NCBI GenBank assembly: GCA_030544215.1
Contig: JARZZO010000013.1
Location: forward strand, 25,279,229-25,343,228
Length of the DNA: 64,000 nt
Source of the DNA: Zantedeschia hybrid cultivar
Taxonomy: Eukaryota; Streptophyta; Magnoliopsida; Alismatales; Araceae
Direction: 5' to 3'
Shown here: one piece after another, positions 35,081-45,242 of the stretch
Numbering within the stretch: position 1 is the stretch's first letter
How the letters are laid out: each line of letters starts with the position of its first letter
Made by a program: the position numbers and the translations under genes
Notes under the pieces: model-generated
Seen by the model: only the letters and a program-made list of their open reading frames with translations
Told to the model about the DNA's origin: nothing
Databases searched by the model: none

Positions 35081-36196
35081 GTGTTAACAAGTAAAAGAAG
35101 ATTGAACCGCGGAGACGTGGATCTGAGGCTCGGGAATGGAGCAAAAGTTGTTGCGTTAGCTGTGGGGACAACAAGACTTCAGATGCCGTTAGGAGACTCT
35201 TTGGAACTGATAGATTGTTATTATATTCCAACCATTATTAGGAATATCATATCTATTTCATGTTTAGATAGACAAGGATATTCTATGAAGCTAGAGAATA
35301 AAGGTTGTTCAATTTATCAAGGAGACAAATTGTTTGCTTCCGGATATTTATTGAATGGATTATATTTACTTGATATTTCATATGATGTTTGTCTGGTAAA
35401 TAATTCTCTTGAACGCTTAGATAAGGATGTGAATAAATCGTACCTATGACATTGTAGACTAGGTCATATAAATGAGAACAGGATCATAAGGTTGCAAAAG
35501 AATGGATATCTTGATCTATTTGATTATGAATCATTTGCAACCTGTGAAGCTTGTCTCATGGGAAAGATGACCAAAGCTCCATTCTCAGGACATGGAGAAA
35601 GAGCTAAGGACTTATTGGAACTAATACATAGTAATGTATGTGGTCCAATGTCCACTCATGCTATGGGTGGTTACTCATACTTTGTTTCATTTACAGATGA
35701 TTTCTCAAGATATGGCTACATATATTTGATGAAATATAAGTCAGAAGTCTTTGAGAAATTTAAAGAGTTTAAAAACGAAGTTGAGAACCAGACTGGAAAA
35801 AGTATTAAAACTCTTCGATCAGATCGAGGAGGTGAATACTTAAGTACAGAATTCACAAAATATCTTATGGATAATGGTATTTTGTCTCAGTGGACTCCTC
35901 CCTATACACCTCAGTTAAATGGTGTATCGGAAAGGGGAAATCGTACTCTATTAGATATGGTATGATCAATGATGAGTAATGCTAACCTTCCAACCTCTTT
36001 ATGGGGATATGCACTATTGACTGCTGCATATATGTTGAACAAAGTTCCGAGTAAGTCAGTACTTTCCACTCCATATGAGATATGGAAAGGAAAGAAACCA
36101 GACTTTAAGCATGTTAGAGTCTGGGGTTGTCCTGCACATGTCAAAAGACATGATCCAGACAAACTGGATTCCAGGACAGAGAAATGTAGATTGTGA
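35081..36196 (+). pseudogene. Element D protease end, GAG-pre-integrase and integrase
   Basis: Same frame as gag. In-frame TGA codons at 35447 and 35963 both fall where tryptophan (TGG) or similar is expected. A third TGA at 36194 adjoins a one-base frame change. The GAG-pre-integrase region has HCRLGHINENR and CEACLMGKMTKAPF. The integrase core carries the acidic triad in FTDDFSRYGY, RSDRGGEYLS and VSERGNRT. Integrase would insert the cDNA and explains the 5-bp duplication. Confidence 0.9.
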
Positions 36197-38082
36197 GATA
36201 TCCAAAAGAGAGTTTTGGATATTACTTCTATCAGCCCAGCGATCAAAGGGTGTTTGTCGCAAAAAGAGCTATCTTCTTAGAGAAAGAATATCTTTCAAAA
36301 GAAGACAATGGGAGGAAGATAGAACTGGAAGAAATTCTAGACTCACAAATCAACACTTGTTCATCTACTGAACCATTGACTCAAGAACTTGTTCAAGATG
36401 ATACACAAAAGGTTCACAGATCAGGTAGAGTGCCTAAGCAGCCTGAAAGATATGTTGGACATATCGATGAAGGCAAACCAAAAGTGCACTTAAATGAGGA
36501 TGATGATCCTCAAACCTACCTAGAAGCCATAAATAGTCATGAATCAGAAAAATGGCAAAAGGCAATGGATTCTAAAATTCAGTCCATGTATGCCAACTAA
36601 GTTTGGAACTTGGTTGATCTGCCAGAAGGTATGGTACCTATTGGCAGTAAATGGATCTTTAAAAGAAAGATCGGGGCAGATGGACAAATTGACACATACA
36701 AGGCAAGGCTTGTAGCAAAAGGATATCGTCAAAGGCAAGGTGTTGACTATGACGAAACCTTTTCTCCAGTTGCCATGATTAAGTCAATCAGAATATTTCT
36801 TGCTATTGCTGCATTCTATGATTATGAAATATGGCAAATGGATGTGAAAACAACATTCCTTAACGGGAACCTTCAAGAAGAGGTGTATATGATACAACCT
36901 GAAGGATTCACTTCCAAAGAGCATTCAAGCAAGGTATGCAAGCTGCAAAGATCCATCTATGGATTAAAGCAAGCATCCCGAACTTGGAACTTAAGATTTG
37001 ATGAAGCAATCAAATCTTATGACTTCATTAAGAATGAAGATGAACCTTGTGTATACAAAAAGTTTAGTGGGAGCGCAGTTACCTTTTTGGTACTTTACGT
37101 TGATGACATTCTACTCATTGGGAATGATGTAGGAATGTTGTCATCGGTAAAGGCTTGGTTATCTAAAAACTTCTCCATGAAAGATTTGGGAGAAGCATCC
37201 TATATTATGGGAATAAGGATCTATAGAGATAGGTCCAAAATGATGCTTGGTTTATCCCAATCTATGTACATAGATACCATAGTCAAAAGGTTTGGCATGG
37301 AAAATTCCAAGAGAGGCCTCGTTCCTATGAGGCATGGAATTTATCTCTCTAAAGAAACGCCTCCCAAGACACCTGAAGAGAGGGCATACATAGATAGAGT
37401 TCCTTATGCCTCGGCAATAGGATCTATCATGTATGCAATGCTATGTACTAGGCTTGATGTGGCACATCCATTAAGTGTCACTAGTAGATATCAAGCTGAT
37501 CCAGGTGAGGAACACTGGAAGGCGGTGAAATGTATCCTTAGATACTTGAGAAGGACTAAGGATCTATTTCTTGTTTATGGAGGAAACGACTTGGAACTTC
37601 GAGGATTTACTGACCCGAGTTTCCAGTCGGATATGGATGACAGCAAATCCATGTCTGGATTTGTGTTCATGTTAAATGGAGGTGCAGTAAGTTGGAAAAG
37701 TTCCAAACAGGAAACAACTGCAGATTCGACGACCGAAGCAGAATATATTGCTGCAGCTGAAGCGGCCAAGGAGGCGGTTTGGATGAAGAAGTTCATCTCG
37801 GCGCTTAGAGTAGTTCCAAGCATTTCAGATCCTGTTCCATTATTATGTGACAACAATGGGGCAATAGCTCAAGCGAAGGAGCCAAGATCACATCAGAAGT
37901 CAAAGCACATTCTGAGACGATTTCATCTGATTCGTCAGATCATAGCCCGAGGAGATATAGTAGTTGAGAAAGTCTCATCTAAAGATAATGTAGCAGATCC
38001 CTTGACTAAGCCATTGTCTCAAAACAATTTAGAACGTCACCTTAAGTCTATGGGACTTAGACACATGGGTGATTGGCTATAG
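36193..38082 (+). pseudogene. Element D reverse transcriptase and RNase H
   Basis: One frame, shifted from the preceding part and broken by a TAA at 36598 (expected CAA, before VWNLVDLPEGM). RT motifs are KARLVAKGYRQRQGVDYDETFSPVA, QMDVKTTFLNG and YVDD (about 37098-37109, LYVDDILLIGND). RNase H follows with DSTTEAEYIAAAEA and a terminal aspartate in KDNVADPLTK. From 36610 to 38082 there are 490 open codons, the longest intact piece of D. Confidence 0.93.
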
Positions 38083-38085
38083 TCC

Positions 38086-38096
38086 AAGTGGGAGAA
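38086..38096 (+). promoter_or_regulatory. Polypurine tract of element D
   Basis: AAGTGGGAGAA lies directly before the 3' LTR start, as usual in plant copia elements. Confidence 0.85.
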
Positions 38097-39681
38097 TGTT
38101 AGAATTGGGTGGCCTCAAAGCCAATCATTGTACATTCTAGTTCAGATTATTAATAAAGGCAATTATTTCTTCATTTAATAGTTCTCGCAAACGACTATCG
38201 TAATGAAGGTCCATAGACAAATGTATGGGATATTGAATCATGATGAGATCATGATAGTGAGATCAATATCCTAAGGCAATTGTCTTAAATAGTTCTCGAT
38301 CATACGATATTTGAAATGGACATTAAATATCCAATAAGATCGACACAAGTTATGTCTGCTCATATGATGAGGGTGAATGATCTCACATTCACTCGTGTGG
38401 TGACACTAAGACAAACAAGTGGGTGCTCATTAGAGAATGAGTTCACCGAACAGACCCAAATAAGAATTCCTGGATGGTAATTATACCTATTAGTCAACCA
38501 GGGAATTCAATCGTTGCAGTAGCACAGTTGGTCCTTTGACCTGAGTCACCAATGATACCTTGTTTGTGGACCATTGTATCTTGATTTTCTGACTCGTGGA
38601 CTTTAACCATTAAGTCCACCATAATCGGTCTTTTAGATACAGTGGAAAGTTTGCGAAGGTAATTGAGTGAACAACAAGGGATCACTCACTCTTGGTATAA
38701 GACTGGAGAGAGAATGTCCTATGGATGTGTGCACAGAAATCCCTGGCCAGGGTCAAATGAAAGAGATGTCTTTCTAGATATTAACTGTGTACTAGAATCC
38801 ATCTGGATAATGCGATAGAGGGTTTGACTATAAAACCATACCCTTGCGTTATCGGGACATTGCATGAGTGAAGGATTATATCTGTGCGGTATCGGCAGAC
38901 GGAAAGGTTCAATTGAAGGGAACAATATCCCTTATATCTTATGGGATCATGAGGTAGTGTTTGGTGCTGTTCATGATCAGAAGGCCAAGCGATTTAATCA
39001 TCAGATGATAATTCACTTGTTTATTAAATTAATCATTTAACTTGTGATGTTTAAATGTTAATTAATAAATATTAAACTCAAGAAACAGTTCTAAGTTTAA
39101 TGGGCCTGCAACCGGACTGATATATGGGCCTAGAGGGTCACACACATAAGAGTTCTCGTCAGACGGTGAGAGATGTTAAATTTCATGCTTATCTGGGTTT
39201 TTGTGAAAGGCTGCAGGATAAACATGAAGATTTAATGGAGAATTATCCAAGGCCAAACTCTTGGATAATCATGAGGATTAACTGTTGTGCTTATCCTTAT
39301 TTCTATATAAGGAGGGCCAAGGGGGAGTGGTAAAAAGTGAGTTGGACGAATTTTACTCCCCAGAATCTCTCTCTCCTCTCTCTCTCTCCTTCTCTCTCTT
39401 TTGGAGTGGATCTGTCTCTCTCCGCGCATGGTGGATTTGAGATCTGGTCGGAGCACTCAAGTCGAGGAGGAAATTGCGTCTGCTGCGGGAACTCGTGTGG
39501 ATACCTCTAGAGATCGTGCGCGTGCGCGATTACCGAATCGGCATCATCCACGGGAGATTCGAAACCCCGCAAAGGTGAAGAACTGTTCTTCCCGCTTAGA
39601 TTTTAATGTCCGTTTTACAACCCCAGCAACCGATACAATGGAATCATATTATTTCCGCTGCGTTCATGGCGATTCCTTACA
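38097..39681 (+). repeat. 3' LTR of element D
   Basis: 1585 bp, the partner of 30163-31734. It has the CCCTGGCCAGGG palindrome at 38741-38752 and a longer CT stretch than the 5' LTR. It ends TTACA and is followed by the AAGGC duplication. Confidence 0.96.
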
Positions 39682-39686
39682 AAGGC

Positions 39687-40541
39687 TGCCTCTACTTCTA
39701 CTCTAGGAACCATCCTAGACTCTCTGCCTAGGCTGGACACCTCTATCCCTAGAAGAGCCTCAGCTAATCCCTGATAGTTGGGGTAAGTAACCCCACTAAC
39801 TGGTCGGCCCTCTACCCTGAGGCCAGTGATCCTGGCCACATCCTCTAGGGTGGGGACCATATGCCCCCATGGCATTAGGAAAGCACGGCTTTCCGCATGC
39901 CACCTCTCCCACAGCACCTGCAGGAGGACTAAATCGAGCCAAAATGGCTCAATGTCTAGTACCTCGCTGAATCCCATCCGGCGCAGGCGCGCTTTCTGGA
40001 AATCCGGGAGACCCCTATAGGCACCTATCACCAGGTCCCAGGAGATTCTATCCCTTATCACTCCCTGCAAATAAAAAATATAAAAACAAAGGTCAATAAT
40101 GAATAAAAACAGGAAAATCAGTTCTATTTTGAAAGGCGTCAGCCTATATGGACGTCTTTTGAAACACGTCAACATGTCCTGACGCAATTTAAAATAATTA
40201 AAAAATTCGGAATTTATCTTGAAAGACGTCAGCCCATTGTGACGCCTTTTGAATAGCGTCACCTGGTCTGGACGCCTTTCAAGCCCAGATTCCGGGTTCC
40301 TTGAAGAACCCCGTTTTCCCTCTTTTCTCTTCATCCATTCACGCCACAGGGATCTTACCGTGTGGAGGTCGCCCTCCTCTTCTTCTTCCACCGCCATGGG
40401 TGCCGGTGGAGGGAGTTCTTCCTCCAAAAAGGCCTCCGCCTCGGCTAGCATCGGCGGAACCTCCTCGGGAGCTTCTTCTTCTTGCCTTCGCCGTCTCTTG
40501 GCTATGATCTTCATCTTCCTGGATCCTTTACTACGTTCCAT
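39687..40541 (-). pseudogene. Antisense gene 1 of element C, 5' part: exon 1, intron 1 and start of PMD exon
   Basis: Minus strand. The likely start ATG is at 40541 (MERSKGSRKMKII). The frame extends upstream to 40778, but that part contains dyad units and looks untranslated. Exon 1 (40541-40359) codes for a basic, then strongly acidic segment and ends at a GTAAGA donor. Intron 1 (40358-40065) holds four dyad units and a TTTGCAG acceptor. Exon 2 starts at 40064 with GVIRDRISWDLV. It contains the PMD signature FWLDLVLLQVLWERWHAE, then MPWGHMVPTLEDVARITGL. Copia D cuts the exon at 39686; it resumes at 30162. Start choice and splicing are inferred from sequence only. Confidence 0.8.
40131..40280 (-). 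promoter_or_regulatory. Two abutting pairs of dyad units in intron 1 of antisense gene 1
   Basis: Units lie at 40131-40160 and 40161-40190, then 40221-40250 and 40251-40280. Within each pair there is no gap, showing that the unit is exactly 30 bp. Central 10-mers are agcctatatg, aacatgtcct, agcccattgt and acctggtctg. Confidence 0.92.
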
Positions 40542-40670
40542 AGCTCGAGTAGAGGGAGTTTTGAGGGAGAGATCGCCGGAGTTCGGTCGCCGGAGAGAGA
40601 AGGAAAGAGAAGATTTTGTGAAAAGTGAGGGAGAAAAGGGGGCCTTCGCGGGTCTGTTAACAAAAAGGTT

Positions 40671-41014
40671 GAAAGGCGTCGACTTAGACAGACGCGTTTT
40701 AGAGCGCAAAAGTTGAGGCGGCAAGGACAGCTGTTTGAAATCGATTGAAAGACGTCTACACAGGTTGACACGTTTCAAGCTTTTGGTCAGAGCCGTACAG
40801 AGGAAAATGGTGAAAGGCGTCTTAGTGTGTTGACGCGTTTCAGGGAATTAATTATGGAATTAATGACAGAATCCTGGAAAAAGTAGGAGAGAGAGTTGAA
40901 AAACGTCAATGATGGAAGACGCAATTTGAGCTTTAATCAGGTTTTTTGAGGGTTAAATTGAATTTCTGGAAAAGAATTATTGTTGAAAGACGGCTTTCTG
41001 AGTGGACGCGTTTT
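40671..41014 (-). promoter_or_regulatory. Five dyad units upstream of antisense gene 1
   Basis: Units start at 40671, 40747, 40812, 40898 and 40985. Central 10-mers are gacttagaca, tacacaggtt, ttagtgtgtt, aatgatggaa and tttctgagtg. They cover the 130-470 bases upstream of the likely start codon, so they would lie in the promoter or 5' untranslated region. Confidence 0.9.
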
Positions 41015-41189
41015 TAATTTTACAGAACCCGAATTGTTGAATTTTCAGGAAAAGTCCAACTTTTACTAAAGGAAAAATCATGTGCACATCACAGGAAGTT
41101 GAGGAAAGGTTTCAAGGGATGAAAAATCGTTCTTTATTCAATGAAATTCTTTATTACATCATAAAGAAATAAAAAGAGAAAGAGGACAT

Positions 41190-42628
41190 TTAAGGAAGAA
41201 TTTCATGAAGACTTTTAAGGTAAGGAAATTTCAATCCTCTATCTTTATCTTTAGAGGATTTTACACGATAACTGAAGCCAAGGTTCCATAGAGTGGTGAT
41301 GATTTGTACGGCTTCATAATCTTCGTCGGATTCCAAGTCACGCTTCTTGATTGGGAGTGTGGGAGAGAACTCAGGGAATTCACGACGGCCCAAGCTAAGT
41401 TGAGTAAGGCACCGATGTAGATTGTATAACACGAACTCGGTGGCTCCAATCAACTTAAGATCTGCTCCTGCTGCACGGCGCACCCAAATAGGCTTTCCAA
41501 CAAGAGCAAGTGGAGATGAGTCGAATATGTCGGACGTCATGAGCTTTAGATACTCTCTCCAATCGGCTCGGGTCTTGAGTTTTGGAACCTTGTTAACCAT
41601 GTGCTCATTGAACTTTACAATGTTAGCAATGTAATGAATTGGGCTATTTAAGAAGATTTGAGATGGATTCAAAGGCCTTTTCTTGCTGTGCTCGAACTTG
41701 AAGTGAAGTTCAACCCACAAGGCAAAGAGTAGCATGCACCCATACGGAGGACGGCCCACAGACGCCGCAGAAAGCCCGCTATAAAGATATGCCAAGAGTG
41801 CAGTGCTAATGGATTTACCTTCGAAGATTGCGCATACGGCACTAACTTGATCATCTTCTAAGATGTTATCCTGCGCAGGGAAGAACAAGGCACCGGCGAG
41901 GCATGTGATTAAAGCTTTTGTTACATCCTCCGCTTCGTCCTCCCTTAGATCATCAATTTTGTATAGAGTCCACTCGGCTAGCTTTGCAAGATTGATTCCC
42001 TTCTTGGTGAGGCATCCTTTAGCTTCTGAAGGATCCTTCATAATCGATGTCAACAATTGTTGACCGGTGATTCTCTCTTTTGTCAAAGCTATCTTATCTT
42101 TATTATCTTTGGTCTTTGGGAGACCCAAAAGAAGCTCTGCCTCCTCCAAAAGAATTGTGCACTCGAAGTCTTGGAAGAAGAATGTATGAGTTTGGGGATG
42201 CCACCACTCGATCAAGGCACCCATAGCCGCCCAATCTACGTTCGAACTTTTGTAATGTTTGGCAAGCACTACATGACCTTAAAGATTCCACTTGGATATG
42301 AACACTTGCATGGAAAGCTTAATACTTTTTGCAAGTTTACGAATCCAAGGTAAGGAGGTAAACTTCTTTGGGCCAGGAAACAAGGGATAATTCTGAAAAC
42401 AAAAGGAACATGAAGAACATAAAGAAGAATTGAAGTGAAGTTGATTGAACTTACTTGAAGATTGGGATTCCTTCCGTTGAGGTGATTCTCCATATCAGAA
42501 AACTTCTCTAGAGACATCTTCATCTTCTTGTTTGAAGAATCCATCCCCTTTTTCGGAGTTCCTCCTTCTTGAAGCTTGGAAACCTTGGGAACTTTGAAGA
42601 AACCTTGGAACTTTGGAAGAAAACTCAA
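41190..42628 (-). pseudogene. Antisense gene 2 of element C: PMD/DUF7745-like, two exons, one stop
   Basis: Minus strand. Exon 1 is 42628-42455, starting MSFLPKFQGFFKV and ending at a GTAAGT donor. Exon 2 is 42392-41190, after a TTTTCAG acceptor. The protein is about 460 residues. The core WWHPQTHTFFFQDFECTILL followed by EEAELLLGLP resembles the N-terminal core of plant mobile domain and DUF7745 proteins. One in-frame TAA at 42279-42281 (expected CAA) breaks exon 2; the following 359 codons are open. A TATA box lies 52 bases upstream of the start. It lies within element C with antisense gene 1 and probably derives from a captured host-like gene. Its function is unknown. Confidence 0.75.
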
Positions 42629-42679
42629 CTTTAGATCTTTGGATTATGGTAGGATTGCTTGGGAACAACCTAAGGGTGT

Positions 42680-42686
42680 TTATATA
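42680..42686 (-). promoter_or_regulatory. TATA box of antisense gene 2
   Basis: On the minus strand CTATATAAAC, about 52 bases before the ATG at 42628. This spacing suits a short untranslated leader. Two dyad units lie 106-177 bases further upstream. Confidence 0.6.
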
Positions 42687-42791
42687 GAAGGAATTGCGAT
42701 CCTAGGAAGACTTTTCCGGATTGGAAAAGGGATGTGCATTGATAGAGTTGGAATCCGAATAGAGAACAGCCAGAAACCTGTTTCTGTGAGT

Positions 42792-42857
42792 GAAAGGCGT
42801 CGAGGAGCACTGACGCGTTTCAAAGTTAAATGGCGTCTGCTCGACATGACGCGTTTC
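42792..42857 (-). promoter_or_regulatory. Two dyad units upstream of antisense gene 2
   Basis: Units lie at 42792-42821 (centre gaggagcact) and 42828-42857 (centre tgctcgacat), both with right arm GACGCGTTTC. They sit upstream of the TATA box of the antisense gene. Confidence 0.9.
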
Positions 42858-43898
42858 AGCTCTTTATATGATTTATCCGAAATTCTGTGATTTTTGATGT
42901 TTAAATTGAATATTTGTTTGGAGTTATTAATAATTTTGATTGCAGAAAATTCAAGAAAACCTGAGGAAATATCAAGAAGATCCCACTGTGGGAATTTATG
43001 AAGTCTCGACCGTGGCTAAAAAGACGGTTATTTCTACCCTTGTACTCCTTTCATGTAATTATTGTGCATTATCATAATTACTATATATTAAGTATTTATT
43101 AGAGCATATCAAGGACCTTGTGGTTTTGATAAAACTGGAATTTGAGTTCCCCTACAACAAAAACAGTGATAATTCCAGAGAATTCTTAATCGCACGGATA
43201 GGCCGTTGGATTGTTAATTAGTGAGGACGATAGTTCCACTTTTGTGAAACGGTGCGTAGATAAACGAGCTTCAGCTTAGCACTGGATTACAGGAATTAGT
43301 ATCTTGACTCATTAATGACAATTTAACAATATTATCTTTGATTAATTTATATTTTATTTGACTTTTTATTTTTCTTTTAGCCCAGCATGCATCATATAGG
43401 ACTTTGAAATCATTGTGATAAGGATTAATTATTGATTAAGTTTCAGACCATTAATCAAATAATTTCAAACATGATATGAAATATTCCATTCTGAATTGAG
43501 TATCTTGATTAACTTTGAGGTTCGCTTGAAGATATCCTTGGAATTCTATCCTTTCTTGGATTCTTTATCCAATATTCTTGTTTTCTTTTAAGATCCATTA
43601 TGGCTGCAGCACGTCCACATTGGCTGGCAAACGCTCCCCATGATGAAACCTACAATGTCTACGACCTGGGGTACTTCCCACTCCGAGGAGGTTGATCGAC
43701 TTTATTTTATTTCCTTGTCTACCTCATCCAGACAAGATTGATTCCATTGATTTCCTTGAGCTATCTTCATTGATGATTTTGAGAAAAATTCCGATCATGT
43801 GATGTTAAGAGCGTGTCTCATCACACCTTGGCATCACCTTTTTAGTACATTCCATTTCATTTCACTCCCTTGCAAAGACGATGCCAAGGTGAGGCAGC
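42858..43898. other. Element C 3' noncoding end
   Basis: No gene is supported. The last 80 bases hold a perfect 12-bp inverted repeat, CACCTTGGCATC (43824-43835) and its complement (43880-43891). The second arm overlaps the purine-rich stretch AAGGTGAGG just before the 3' LTR, which is the probable plus-strand priming site. Confidence 0.6.
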
Positions 43899-45242
43899 TG
43901 TAGACACGCTAATTTTGACGTCATTTTGAGTAAATTTCATATCATATAATAATGCCTCAGAATGGTCTGATATTTAACCATTGATTAATTTTTATTGATC
44001 TTTTTAAGTGTCGGGTTTAACAGACATGTTTAAGTTAATCAATTGAATTGATTTTAACTCAAATTTCAGTTAAAATATGCAGAATTATAAAAGACGTCGA
44101 CCTGTGTAGACGCCGTTTAGAGTTTATTCTTATTTTAACGTTTAAATTTGAATTTTTAATCAATTGATTAATTAGCTAAAAGGCGTCTGTAAGAATCGAC
44201 GCGTTTTAGGTTTCCTAGGTTATTTCTACTTCTCTTCCGGATGTTTATCCTTATCTTAATTAGTGAGAAAGACGTCTACACATGTGGACGCGGTTTAGCT
44301 AATAAAGATAAAGATAAGTTTTTCCGGATATTTATCCTTATCTTAATTAATCTGAAAGGCGTCAGCCAAGGTGGACGCGTTTTAGATAATTACAGATAAA
44401 GATGAATTAATCAGTATTTATCTGTCAATTAAGATAGATAAATCCTAGATTTTTTTATGTTAATCGCGAACGCAGAAAAGGTCTATAAATACCTTACATC
44501 TTGAAGAGTAAAAAGATGTTGAGCCCTATTGAGAAAAAGAGAGAGCATTATTATAGCGAGTTGAAGATCGGAGCAACAACGTCGGAACGCCGGAGCGCTG
44601 CCATTTCCAGAAGTCGGCGTCCTTTCAAGAATCTTCATCCTTTCAAGGCTTCATCCAATTGGGCATAAGTGTTTCATTTCTGCATTTTCATTCTACATCT
44701 TCATTAATCTTTCATTCTTCAATATTCACTTCATGCAACACACACCACAGCATCATCTTTCAAAACCAATTTGATTAAAGGGGATTTAAAAGCCACTCAA
44801 CAAGTAAGTTTGCTGTTCAATTGCATGCTTAAAACCATGATTAGTATGGATACTGCCTCCACTTAAATTCTCATCAGTCTTTCTTCATTTCCTGTTTCTC
44901 TATTTCTGCTGCACTCAACAACAACAAGAGAACAAAAGGGGAGAACAATCAAAGTCACAAAGGATTTCTGGACGATCCTCAACTTCTCAAACTTCAAATT
45001 CAACAGCAAGAACAAAGAACAACGAGAAGGGCTCTCTTTCTTCAGCCGGCTGAAGGAGGGGAATCAAGGACTCGATATCTTCCGCGTTCAAACAGGTAGG
45101 CGATCAAAACTCTCTTTTGAATCTTTTAAGTCAAAAGTTTCTGGCGATCACTGCACTTAGTTGCTGTTTTTAATAGATTTATTTTACACTAAACAACCTA
45201 GATTTCTCATGTTAATCACACAAGCATTTTAAAGCACTCACA
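43899..45242 (+). repeat. 3' LTR of element C
   Basis: 1344 bp, nearly identical to 15990-17331; I noticed about ten differences, including a 2-base insertion near 44021. The TATA box is at 44484-44491. It is followed by the GGTAG target duplication and then element B. The near identity indicates a fairly recent insertion. Confidence 0.96.
44089..44383 (+). promoter_or_regulatory. Four dyad units in U3 of element C 3' LTR
   Basis: Units start at 44089, 44178, 44267 and 44354. Their central 10-mers equal those of the 5' LTR. One right arm changed from GACGCCATTT to GACGCCGTTT. This shows that no spacer change has happened since insertion of C. Confidence 0.9.

Larger units (their letters stand above)
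30163..39681 (+). mobile_element. Element D: complete Ty1/copia retrotransposon
   Basis: LTRs at 30163-31734 and 38097-39681 begin TGTTAGAATT and end GATTCCTTACA. The target duplication AAGGC is perfect (30158-30162 and 39682-39686) and splits an exon of C's antisense gene 1. There is an initiator-Met primer site, a 2.4-kb structured leader, gag, protease, integrase, RT and RNase H in the copia order, and a polypurine tract. Four in-frame stops and one frameshift disable it. I do not assign a copia lineage. Confidence 0.97.
15990..45242 (+). mobile_element. Element C: complete Tat-lineage retrotransposon with antisense genes
   Basis: Direct repeats 15990-17331 and 43899-45242 are nearly identical, begin TGTAGACACGCT and end CACTCACA. 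They are flanked by a perfect 5-bp duplication GGTAG (15985-15989 and 45243-45247) of element B sequence. Internally there are a tRNA-Arg-like primer site, a leader, gag-pol, then two antisense genes and a noncoding 3' end. A 9.5-kb copia element (30163-39681) is nested within. Without it the element is about 19.7 kb, in the range of large Ogre/Tat elements. Gag-pol needs only a few single-base changes to be open, so it is the youngest Tat copy here. Confidence 0.96.

Noticed and set aside
40131..40280. CRISPR-like array (palindromic repeats with variable spacers)
   Set aside because: Spacers are only 10 bases, the repeats decay, no cas genes exist and the context is a plant retrotransposon.
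40249..40716. Plus-strand frame of 155 residues
   Set aside because: Shadow of exon 1 and intron 1 of antisense gene 1, and it crosses dyad units.
40542..40778. N-terminal extension of antisense gene 1 to 40778
   Set aside because: It contains a dyad unit translated as low-complexity sequence; the ATG at 40541 gives a better start.
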